A DNA stretch of 64,000 bases from JAKEFM01 sp035695825 (GTDB lineage Bacteria > Planctomycetota > UBA1135 > JAKEFM01), in assembly GCA_035695825.1 (NCBI GenBank), contig DASRRH010000003.1, positions 62,001-126,000 on the forward strand, given 5' to 3'. Shown piece after piece: positions 7,758 through 14,954 of the stretch. Position numbers and translations under genes: made by a program. The notes below the pieces were generated by a model. That model did not search any database, was not told the origin of the DNA, and was given only the letters and a program-made list of their open reading frames with translations. Position 1 is the first letter of the stretch, and every line of letters begins with the position of its first letter.

Positions 7758-9641
7758 CCGGCGCAGCCGCGCCTCCTCGACGGTCGGCGCGGCCGCCCCG
7801 CCCGCGGATTGGACCCAGCGCTCGAGCCGAAGCTCGTCGAAGCAGAGGCGCCATCGTTCCCAGCGCACGACCCCCCCTTCCCCGTCCCGCGTCTCGAGAC
7901 AGAGGATCCCGCCTGCGCGCGTTCCGCTGGCCTCCTCGGACCCCCCGTCGGCGCGCCGCTCGACGAGGACGACCCGCTCGCCGGAGGGACGAAGGCGCAG
8001 GGAGACGAGGGTGCCCGGGACGGGGCTCCCGTCGCGGGCGAGGTCGACACGGATTCCTTCGAGGCCCTCGGCTCCCGCCTGGAGCGAGAGGCGACGCATC
8101 TTCCTCTCCTGGAGGACGCCCTCCCCGTCGCGGAGGGCTACCGATCCCTCGAAATCCCCGGCGAGGTCCGGCAGCCAGGAAGAGGCATCCTTCGGGGGCA
8201 AACCGCGTCCCCCCTCCGCGAGGATCGCGGCGCGAAGCGCCGCGGCGCGCGCCCCCGCGGAGCCGTGGGGCCGGAGAGCGGGCTTTCCGTCCTTCCCCGT
8301 CTGGAACCGGAAGCCGGCGCGTCGGAAGAGGAGGTCGGAGAACGGGCCGCGCGGCTTCTCGAGGAGGACGCGCCAGGACGTCGAGAGATCGAAGCCGACG
8401 CTCGCGTCGAGCGTCCGGTCCCAGTCGAGCGCCGAGAGGGAGCCCCCGCTCCGCCGCGCCGCCGGGGCGAGGGCGACCAGGAACCGGGCGAGGGACCCAT
8501 TTCCGTCCGTCACGTCTCGGATCGTCGCGTCGAGGAGGAGGGCGAGCGTGGCGTCGGTGCCCGGCTCGAAGGCGTCGAGGAAGGCCTCCGGGGTCGAGGG
8601 GCCCGAGGCTCGCGCGGAGAGGAGGCCGAGGTAGTCGGCCGCGGCGCCCAGTCGGGGATCGCTCCCGGCGTCGGGGACGAGGGTCCGGATCCAGGCCTCG
8701 GCGAGCGCTCGGCCGACGGAGCGCCACAGGGCGATCGGGTCCGACCCCTCGGCCCGTGCGACCGGCGCGCCGTGGCCCGCCGTCGCTTCGCCCGATCCCC
8801 CCAGCACGACGAGCGGGAGGAAGGAGGCGGGGAAGCCGAAGGCTTCTGCAAGGAAGCCCGCGGCGCCCTCGGCCGCCCGAAGGACCTCGTCCTCGGGAAT
8901 CCCGGCCCCGCGCTCGACGGCGATCGCGAGCGCGATCCCGCCCACCGCGCGGCGCTCGACCCGGAAGTCCCCGTCGAGGAGCGCGGCCATCCGCGCCGCC
9001 TCGAGGTCGGGAAAGGTCGCGACGCCGGCTTCCTCGGGGCCGGGCCCGAGGAGCGAGACCTTCCCCTCGACGCGGACGCGGATGGGGGTCGAGGGTCCCG
9101 CGGCCATCGGGAGGAGGTCGGCGACCGCCGCCGCCCGGCCGCGCTTCCCCTGGATCCAGGCGACGGGGAGCCCTCGGCCCGCCTCCGCGCCGTCGACCGC
9201 GACCGTCGCGGCGGCGGGCTTCCGGAGGTCGAGCGCGATCTCGCGCGGGGGCGAGGGCTCGGTCGCGCTCCCGACGGCCGGGGGATCGAGGAGGACGATC
9301 CCGATCCCCTGCATGCCGCCCGCCTTCCCGTCCAAGGATCCCCTCGGACTGACCCCGAAGGGCTCGTCGAGCCCCCAGCGCCCGTCGCCGTTGGCGTCGA
9401 GGAAGGCGCCGAAGACGACCGGCCCCTCGAGCGGGGCCCACGTCGTCTCCGCCGAGAAGGGCCCCGGTCCCTCGAGCGTGAGCCGCCGCGCGAACTCCCC
9501 CTCGGCCCTCCCGATCCAGGCGCCGAGGATGAGCGGGCCCGTCCTCGGACCTGCGTACTCGATCGTCCCCTCGAGGCGGAGCCCTTCGGAGCCGAGCGCG
9601 GACGCAGCGAAGAGGAGGAGCCCGGCGAGGGAGGCGTGCAT
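7755..9641 (-). CDS. Large secreted protein, possible degenerate gluzincin-like domain
   Basis: A 628-residue protein starting with a signal peptide (MHASLAGLLLFAASALGS). The N-terminal ~130 residues look beta-rich and include a calcium-loop-like DANGDGRWGLDE. The middle (about 240-400) has the feel of an M1/M61 peptidase catalytic region (a helix ending AEAFGFPASFLPLVVLGG, then WRSVGRALAEAWIRTL). However, the position expected for HExxH reads GRALAEAW, so no zinc site is present. I do not recognise a firm family; an inactive peptidase-like binding protein is my inference. No strong Shine-Dalgarno precedes the ATG, which I chose for its signal peptide. It is divergent from the cyclophilin gene and convergent with upp. 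Confidence 0.65.
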   Translation of the reverse strand: MHASLAGLLLFAASALGSEGLRLEGTIEYAGPRTGPLILGAWIGRAEGEFARRLTLEGPGPFSAETTWAPLEGPVVFGAFLDANGDGRWGLDEPFGVSPRGSLDGKAGGMQGIGIVLLDPPAVGSATEPSPPREIALDLRKPAAATVAVDGAEAGRGLPVAWIQGKRGRAAAVADLLPMAAGPSTPIRVRVEGKVSLLGPGPEEAGVATFPDLEAARMAALLDGDFRVERRAVGGIALAIAVERGAGIPEDEVLRAAEGAAGFLAEAFGFPASFLPLVVLGGSGEATAGHGAPVARAEGSDPIALWRSVGRALAEAWIRTLVPDAGSDPRLGAAADYLGLLSARASGPSTPEAFLDAFEPGTDATLALLLDATIRDVTDGNGSLARFLVALAPAARRSGGSLSALDWDRTLDASVGFDLSTSWRVLLEKPRGPFSDLLFRRAGFRFQTGKDGKPALRPHGSAGARAAALRAAILAEGGRGLPPKDASSWLPDLAGDFEGSVALRDGEGVLQERKMRRLSLQAGAEGLEGIRVDLARDGSPVPGTLVSLRLRPSGERVVLVERRADGGSEEASGTRAGGILCLETRDGEGGVVRWERWRLCFDELRLERWVQSAGGAAAPTVEEARLRR

Positions 9642-9749
9642 GCTTCTGCATCGGCAGGGAAGGTGGCGGGGATGAACGCTCGCTTGATTCGGCGGGGCTT
9701 CGGGGGGATCGTCCCCGGCCCTCTCTTCCCTTCCGCAGGAACCGGATCC

Positions 9750-10454
9750 ATGCACGCGCTGTCTCTCCTCGCCGTCTCCCTGCTTCCCCTCTCCCAGGAG
9801 AACGCCCCGATGCCCCAGCCTGCCGCTCCGGCCGCCAGGACCGCCGATCCCGCGATCGAGGCCGTGCGCAAGGACATCGCCGACAAGGTCGCGGCGAAGA
9901 AGATCGACAAGAGCGCGAAGGACTGGCGGACGAAGCTCCCCATGCCTCCGGAGATCCCGTTCACGAAGGACGTCAAGTACTTCTGGAACCTCGAGACGAA
10001 CAAGGGGAACCTCAAGATCCGGTTCATGACGGACGTGGCCCCGAAGCACGTCGCGAGCTTCCTCTATCTCACGGAGCTCGGCTACTTCGAGGGGCTGACG
10101 TTTCACCGCGTCATGGCCGGATTCATGGCGCAGGGGGGCTGCCCGCTCGGGAACGGTCGAGGGAGTCCGGGCTACCGCCTCGGCCTCGAGCTCAAGCCCG
10201 GGGTCGGACACGGCAAGGCGGGCATCCTCTCGATGGCGAACTCCGGCCCGGGGACCGACGGGAGCCAGTTCTTCCTGACGTTCAAAGCCAGATCCGAGCT
10301 CGACGGCTCGTACACGGTCTTCGGCGAGGTCGAGGGCGAGGAGGGGATGAAGACCCTTCAGGCGCTCGAGGCCGCCGCCGACCCTCGGGCGGACAACGGG
10401 GTGCCGCCGAAGGAGCGGCTCGAGATCAAGCGGGCCTTCGTCACGACCGGGTAG
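9750..10454 (+). CDS. Exported peptidyl-prolyl cis-trans isomerase (cyclophilin type)
   Basis: A 234-residue protein: signal peptide (MHALSLLAVSLLPLS), a Pro/Ala/Lys-rich linker, then a cyclophilin domain from about residue 75. The active-site signature is complete: FHRVMAGFMAQGG, then GSPGYRLGLE, ILSMANSGPGTDGSQFFLTF. It catalyses proline isomerisation during folding, here probably in the periplasm. AGGA lies nine bases upstream of the chosen ATG; an upstream in-frame ATG at 9672 would add 26 residues in front of the signal peptide and is less likely. It stands alone, with about 130 bases before the first duplicated promoter. Confidence 0.9.
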   Translation: MHALSLLAVSLLPLSQENAPMPQPAAPAARTADPAIEAVRKDIADKVAAKKIDKSAKDWRTKLPMPPEIPFTKDVKYFWNLETNKGNLKIRFMTDVAPKHVASFLYLTELGYFEGLTFHRVMAGFMAQGGCPLGNGRGSPGYRLGLELKPGVGHGKAGILSMANSGPGTDGSQFFLTFKARSELDGSYTVFGEVEGEEGMKTLQALEAAADPRADNGVPPKERLEIKRAFVTTG

Positions 10455-10586
10455 TCGGGCGCGCGGGCCCTCCCTCTGTCTCGAGGTCCGGGGAGGACCC
10501 CGGGGGAAGCGAGGAGAGGGGCTCGCACAGTCGCACGAGGTGCGCCCGCGGAGCGCCTTCGTTTCTCGTTCCCTCCCATCCGCGGT

Positions 10587-10615
10587 TTGACGGACCGGGA
10601 AACGGGGGGTCTATT
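10587..10615 (+). promoter_or_regulatory. Sigma-70-like promoter of collagen-like gene 1
   Basis: TTGACG (10587-10592) and TCTATT (10610-10615) are 17 bases apart. The same boxes with the same spacing occur at 12970-12998, both exactly 129 bases before the start codon of a collagen-like gene. This conservation between paralogous copies supports function. Confidence 0.7.
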
Positions 10616-10715
10616 TCCTGGGTGACCGGTCGTCGGGGGGAGTAGGTCCGGGTCGGCTCGTCGCTGCCGGTCGCGGCGGGAGAGGGCGAAGGGGGGGGAG
10701 AGTGGAGACGGGGAC
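10587..10715 (+). repeat. Duplicated promoter-leader module, copy 1
   Basis: These 129 bases align without any gap to 12970-13098 and end at the start codon in both cases. The best-conserved block covers about 10650-10715, with a possible small hairpin (CGCTGC pairing with GCGGCG, loop CGGTC) and the purine-rich ribosome-binding stretch GTGGAGACGGGG. Either a recent gene duplication or selection on an RNA leader could explain it. Confidence 0.65.
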
Positions 10716-11948
10716 ATGCTCGTTCGACCCTTGGGGATGGTCTTGGCGGCGGGGATCCTGGCGGCCTCGGCGTTCGCGCAGTCTTCGCCGTTGCTGGTCG
10801 CCTACCAAGCGCGGCTGACGGACGCCGGGGGGGTGCCGCTGAGCGGTTCCCAGGCGCTCACCGTCGCGGTCTACTCCGTGCCGACGGGGGGAGCGCCCCT
10901 CTACTCGGAGACGCACGCCGTGTCGGCGGTGAACGGGGTGGTCTCGCTGCTGCTCGGTAGCGTGAATCCGATGCCGTCGGGCCTGTTCGACGGCTCCGAG
11001 CGCTACCTGGGCCTGACGGTTGGGCCCGACGTCGAGATGACTCCGAGGCTGCGCGTCGCCTCGGTGCCCTACGCCCTCCACGCCCGGGACGTCGCTGGCG
11101 CGGACATCCATCCCAACAGCGTCACGGTCAACGGGATCGCGGTGATCGACTCCGCGGGCCATTGGGTGGGCTCGCCCACGGGTTTGGTCGGTCCGGCGGG
11201 TCCTGCGGGACCTGCGGGTCCGCAGGGGGACGTCGGTCCCACGGGCCCGCAGGGTTCGGCGGGTCCGCAAGGTCCGCAGGGTGATGTCGGTCCGGTCGGT
11301 CCGGAAGGGCCCGCGGGCGTTCAGGGTCCGGCTGGTCCTCAAGGCCCCCAGGGTGATCTTGGGCCCCAGGGGCCGCCGGGCGTCCAGGGCGACGTCGGTC
11401 CCGCGGGCCCTCAGGGTCCTGCCGGTCCGCAGGGTCCGCAAGGGGACGTCGGTCCCGCGGGCCCGCAGGGTTCTCTGGGTCCTGCAGGGCCGCAGGGGCC
11501 CCAGGGCGTTCCCGGGCCGACCGGGTCGCAGGGACCCGAGGGTCCCATGGGTCCGGAAGGGCCGTCCCGATTCTTCGTGCCGCTCGTCGTCGGCCAGGCG
11601 GTCCTGCTCGCCGCCCCTCCCGAGGGTGCCGAGGACTTCTCGAACGGCGGCAGCCGGTTCGAGGTGGACCTGTCCACCTCCGTGACCGCCGTCGGCCAGG
11701 TCGTCTTCTCCGATATCCCCGCGCCCGCCGGAGTCGCGCGGTTCGAGTACTCGACGGATGGCGGATCGACGTGGAACACCCTCGTCGACATGGGGACGGG
11801 CTACGTGGCCGGCCACCTCAAGGTGAGCCCCGCGACGCCCATCCCGGACGGGGCGAAGGTCGCGAACTGCCTCCTCCGCACGGTCGTCACCGGGGACGGG
11901 CTCGCCAACCCTCGCCTCCGGAAGACGGGCCTCATGTTCCGGCCGTAA
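10716..11948 (+). CDS. Secreted collagen-like protein 1
   Basis: 410 residues. Order: a signal peptide (MVLAAGILAASAFAQ core); an N-terminal domain of the bacterial YQARLTD...PTGG..LYSETHAV...FDGSERYLG...RVASVPYALHA type, common in front of collagen-like and tail-fibre-like proteins; 43 uninterrupted Gly-X-Y triplets (11181-11567); and a C-terminal beta-rich domain (FFVPLVVGQ to TGLMFRP). The triplets are Pro-rich at X (GPA, GPQ, GPE), which favours a stable triple helix, so a trimeric fibrous surface protein is inferred. Its partner TIG-domain gene starts 16 bases after the stop. The start is fixed by the signal peptide and by conservation with the two paralogues. Confidence 0.85.
   Translation: MLVRPLGMVLAAGILAASAFAQSSPLLVAYQARLTDAGGVPLSGSQALTVAVYSVPTGGAPLYSETHAVSAVNGVVSLLLGSVNPMPSGLFDGSERYLGLTVGPDVEMTPRLRVASVPYALHARDVAGADIHPNSVTVNGIAVIDSAGHWVGSPTGLVGPAGPAGPAGPQGDVGPTGPQGSAGPQGPQGDVGPVGPEGPAGVQGPAGPQGPQGDLGPQGPPGVQGDVGPAGPQGPAGPQGPQGDVGPAGPQGSLGPAGPQGPQGVPGPTGSQGPEGPMGPEGPSRFFVPLVVGQAVLLAAPPEGAEDFSNGGSRFEVDLSTSVTAVGQVVFSDIPAPAGVARFEYSTDGGSTWNTLVDMGTGYVAGHLKVSPATPIPDGAKVANCLLRTVVTGDGLANPRLRKTGLMFRP
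11181..11567 (+). repeat. Gly-X-Y collagen-like repeat, 43 triplets
   Basis: A perfect glycine every third residue over 387 bases, with no interruption. At DNA level this is a degenerate 9-base periodicity (GGTCCGCAG-like units). Confidence 0.85.
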
Positions 11949-11964
11949 CGGAAGGGAGCGAGCC

Positions 11965-12819
11965 ATGAGAACTGCGTCGATCCTCTCGATCGGGCTGGCG
12001 GCGGCGATCGGCGCGGGGACCTCCCGCGCGCAGGTCGCCTCCACCTCGTCCTACTCCCTCTCCTCCCTGGAGCTCGTCGCCTTCGCCGCCGGCGGATCCT
12101 CCCCGGGAGCGGGGGCGTCCGCGCGCGCGGGCTACGGGGCCCTCGGGTCCGTCGCCGTCGGCGAGGCCGCCTCGCCGACGCGGCAGGGCTTCTCGAACTT
12201 CCTCCACGCCTTCGACCCCTTCGGAGGGACCGGGCCGATCCTCTTCGACGTGAGTCCGGCGCAGGGGCCAACCGGCGGAGGAACCGCCGTCGAGCTCCGA
12301 GGCGCGCGTTTCCAGGCAGCGGGAACTGCGGGGTTCGGGTCGGTGGGAGTCCCGTCCCCCGCGACGAGCCCGACGCGGGCGGTTGCCACGTCGCCGGCTT
12401 CGGGGTCGCCCATCCCTGCCGGCCCCGTCCTCCTCGTCCGGACGGACGGAGGCGGTGCGGCGGCGCTCCCGGGGGGCTTCCGCTACGTTCCGGCCGTCCT
12501 CGCCTCGAGCGGGGTCGTCCCAGGGAACGACGTCCTCGTACGCTGGTTCGGGCCGGCGGGCAACGCCTTCGCCTACGCCCTCTCGATTGGCTCGTTCCCC
12601 CCCTTCCCCCTCGCCAACATCGGCGGGTTCCTGCAGCTCGACCCCCTCGGGGTGGTCTTCGTGAGCACGTCCGCCTACATGTCGGACGGTTCCCAATCGT
12701 TCCAGTATCCGACGCCCCCGAGCCCCGCTCTGTCGGGAGCCACCGTCTTCTGGCAGTCGGTCGTCCTCCCGCCCACCTCGCCCGAGTTCAGCAACCTGGG
12801 GTCGACCTCGTTCCAGTAG
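11965..12819 (+). CDS. Secreted TIG/IPT-domain protein 1, partner of collagen-like protein 1
   Basis: 284 residues with a signal peptide (ILSIGLAAAIGAGTSRAQ). A short region around GGSSPGAG and YGALGSVAVGEA is followed by an IPT/TIG-like Ig fold (ILFDVSPAQGPTGGGTAVELRGARF). The C-terminal ~100 residues (FGPAGNAFAYALSIG...FLQLDP...YPTPPSPALSGATVFWQSVV) resemble the beta-sandwich that ends many planctomycete secreted proteins. It is a close paralogue of the protein at 17554-18411, and both end in FQ. GGAAGGGAG precedes the ATG by a few bases. Each TIG gene lies directly behind a collagen-like gene, so a joint extracellular structure is likely; no function is established. Confidence 0.8.
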   Translation: MRTASILSIGLAAAIGAGTSRAQVASTSSYSLSSLELVAFAAGGSSPGAGASARAGYGALGSVAVGEAASPTRQGFSNFLHAFDPFGGTGPILFDVSPAQGPTGGGTAVELRGARFQAAGTAGFGSVGVPSPATSPTRAVATSPASGSPIPAGPVLLVRTDGGGAAALPGGFRYVPAVLASSGVVPGNDVLVRWFGPAGNAFAYALSIGSFPPFPLANIGGFLQLDPLGVVFVSTSAYMSDGSQSFQYPTPPSPALSGATVFWQSVVLPPTSPEFSNLGSTSFQ

Positions 12820-12828
12820 CGCCGGGAA

Positions 12829-12847
12829 GGCCCGCGCCGCGCGGGCC
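12829..12847 (+). terminator. GC hairpin after TIG gene 1
   Basis: A 7-bp stem, GGCCCGC and GCGGGCC, with a five-base loop starts nine bases after the stop codon. There is no T-tract. The position suggests a transcription end before the next promoter at 12970, but this is weak evidence. Confidence 0.35.
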
Positions 12848-12969
12848 GCCCGAGAGAGGCGGGGACAGGCGCTCTCGCCCGGCTGCAAGGGCGGGAGAAC
12901 GGGCGGCTCCGGCTTCCCCGGGCTGCGTCTCCCGTCGAGGCCGGAGCGGCGGATCTCCCAGGCTGCGAC

Positions 12970-12998
12970 TTGACGGGTTGTCGAACGAGGGGTCTATT
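12970..12998 (+). promoter_or_regulatory. Sigma-70-like promoter of collagen-like gene 2
   Basis: TTGACG (12970-12975), 17 bases, TCTATT (12993-12998): identical boxes and spacing to the promoter at 10587, although the spacer sequence differs. The start codon is again 129 bases from the first base of the -35. Confidence 0.7.
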
Positions 12999-13098
12999 TC
13001 CTGCGTGCGCCGTTGCTGGAGGGCGTAGGTTCGGGTCGGCTCGTCGCTGCCGGTTGCGGCGGGCGAGGGCGAAGGAGGGGGGGAGTGGAGACGGGGAA
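12970..13098 (+). repeat. Duplicated promoter-leader module, copy 2
   Basis: The gap-free counterpart of 10587-10715. Differences concentrate in the promoter spacer and in the first ~35 transcribed bases; the proximal leader and ribosome-binding stretch are nearly identical. Confidence 0.65.
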
Positions 13099-14331
13099 AT
13101 GATCCTTCGTTCCTTCGGGATGGTCCTGGCAGCGGGGATCCTTGCGGCCTCGGCGTTCGCGCAGCCTTCGCCGTCGCTGGTCGCCTACCAGGCGCGGCTC
13201 ACCGACGCGGCGGGGGTGCCGCTGAGCGGCTCCCAGGCGCTGACCGTTGCGGTCTACGCCGCGCCGACAGGTGGAACGCCCCTCTACTCGGAGACCCACG
13301 CCGTGTCGGTGGTGAACGGGGTGGCGTCGCTCCTGCTTGGGGGCGTGAATCCGATCCCCTCCGGCCTCTTCGACGGCTCCGAGCGCTACGTGGGTCTTAC
13401 GGTCGGGCCCGACGTCGAGATGAGTCCGAGGGCGCGCGTCTCCTCGGTGCCCTACGCTCTGAGCGCCCGGGGCGTGGGAGGGGCGGACATCCATCCCAGC
13501 AGCGTGACGATCAACGGAATTGCGGTGATCGACTCCGCGGGTCATTGGGTCGGCTCGCCAACGGGTTTGGTGGGTCTGCCGGGCCCGATGGGCCCTGCGG
13601 GTCCGCAGGGGGACGTTGGATCGTCCGGTCCGCAGGGTCCGCAGGGGGACGTTGGATCGTCGGGGCCGCAGGGTCCGCAGGGGGACATCGGTCCCGCGGG
13701 CCCGCAGGGCGCGGCGGGTCCACAAGGCTCGCAGGGTGATGTGGGTCCGGCCGGTCCGGAAGGACCCGCGGGCCCTCAGGGTCCGGCGGGCGCCCAAGGT
13801 CCTCAAGGGGCGCAGGGGGACGCGGGCGCGGCGGGCGCCGTCGGGCCGCAGGGGCTCTCGGGTCCTGTGGGGCCCGAGGGTCCGCAGGGCGATCCGGGAT
13901 CCGTCGGATCGCTGGGACCCGTCGGGCCGGAGGGTCCGATGGCGGGGTTGCGCTACTTCGTGCCGATGGTCGTCGGTCAGTTCAGCACGAACAACGCTCC
14001 GCCGGGAGGAGAGGAGGACCTCGGCTCCGGTAACAGCCGATTCGAGATCGACCTCTCGACGGCCGTGAACGTCGTCGGACAGGTCAACTTCTCGGTGATC
14101 CCCGCCCCGACCGGCGTCGCGCGCTTCGAGTACTCGACGGACGGCGGAACCACCTGGAGCACGCTCCTCGAGATGGGGAAGGGGTACGTGGCCGATCAGC
14201 TCAAGATCGGTCCCGCGACGCCCGTCCCGGACGGCGCGAAAGTCGAGTTCTGCCTCCTCCGCATGGTCGTCACCGGCGACGGGGTCGCTGACCCTCGCTG
14301 CCGGAAGGCGGGCCTCATGTTCCGGCCGTGA
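13099..14331 (+). CDS. Secreted collagen-like protein 2
   Basis: 410 residues, a close paralogue of protein 1 along its whole length. It has the same signal peptide, the same N-terminal YQARLTD domain, 42 Gly-X-Y triplets (13564-13941) and the same C-terminal domain ending AGLMFRP. The triplet region differs from copy 1 in order, with a local tandem of GPQGPQGDVGSS. Identical length and leader suggest duplication, with divergence focused in the repeat. Unlike copies 1 and 3 it has no TIG gene behind it; about 620 non-coding bases follow. The ATG at 13099 matches the other copies; open frame continues upstream only through the promoter. Confidence 0.85.
   Translation: MILRSFGMVLAAGILAASAFAQPSPSLVAYQARLTDAAGVPLSGSQALTVAVYAAPTGGTPLYSETHAVSVVNGVASLLLGGVNPIPSGLFDGSERYVGLTVGPDVEMSPRARVSSVPYALSARGVGGADIHPSSVTINGIAVIDSAGHWVGSPTGLVGLPGPMGPAGPQGDVGSSGPQGPQGDVGSSGPQGPQGDIGPAGPQGAAGPQGSQGDVGPAGPEGPAGPQGPAGAQGPQGAQGDAGAAGAVGPQGLSGPVGPEGPQGDPGSVGSLGPVGPEGPMAGLRYFVPMVVGQFSTNNAPPGGEEDLGSGNSRFEIDLSTAVNVVGQVNFSVIPAPTGVARFEYSTDGGTTWSTLLEMGKGYVADQLKIGPATPVPDGAKVEFCLLRMVVTGDGVADPRCRKAGLMFRP
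13564..13941 (+). repeat. Gly-X-Y collagen-like repeat, 42 triplets
   Basis: Uninterrupted Gly at every third residue. It contains a short exact DNA tandem around 13605-13690 encoding GPQGPQGDVGSS-type units. Confidence 0.85.
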
Positions 14332-14954
14332 CGGGACCTCGGGTAGTCCTCGTCGGGCCGTGAGAGCGGGCCGGATCCTTTCCATCGCAGGCCCGGCCGG
14401 GATCGCTCCGTCGTAGTCGGACGTTCCCTTACCCAACGCGCCCGACCCCCCGGCTCTCCCGGCTCATCTCCGCCCGCTGCCGGTCCCCGCGTTCGGCGAC
14501 CGCGCCGCGACGACCTTCCTGAAGCAACGTCCCGGCGCCCGCGGGCACGGCGGAGCGCCTCCCTCCAGACCAGAGGGATGGCCCTCGCTTCCAACCCTCG
14601 GCGCCTCGGATCCGGCCCGCCTCGCACGTCGCGGCGCGGACGCCGCGGGACGCCCTCGAGAACAATGCGGCCGAAGGATGGGGGATCCCGGACCGAGCGC
14701 GACTTCGTCCCGGCAGGATCGCGCGCCCCGCTCTTTACCGTCGATTTGACGAACGCGGAAGCGTGGGACAAGTTTCTCCAGTCGGAACTGGGGCTCAGTT
14801 CCGATCGCTCGTCCCCGATCCGGATTCGTTTCGGCCGGCCTCGAGCGTCCCCGCCGTAGCTTCCAACCCGTTGGAACGGCGGCCCAAGTCTGTTCAGTCT
14901 TCCCCTCCGCGGAAACCGCGGAGCAGGGAGAGGAGAGTGAGTGGAGTGAAGACC
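14332..14954. other. Long intergenic region before collagen-like gene 3
   Basis: 623 bases without a convincing gene. A 93-codon open frame (14578-14859) has no ribosome site and an Arg/Ser/Pro-biased composition typical of spurious frames. It is the position where a TIG partner of collagen-like gene 2 would be expected, but no residual TIG sequence is visible. A TTGACG -35-like box sits at 14746. Confidence 0.5.
14746..14774 (+). promoter_or_regulatory. Weak candidate promoter of collagen-like gene 3
   Basis: TTGACG (14746-14751) matches the -35 of the other two copies. The hexamer 17 bases on is only CAAGTT. The distance to the start codon is 209 bases, not 129, so the module is not conserved here. 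Confidence 0.3.

Noticed and set aside
14578..14859. 93-codon frame upstream of collagen-like gene 3
   Set aside because: No ribosome site, no signal peptide, Arg/Ser/Pro-rich composition, and a likely promoter inside it.
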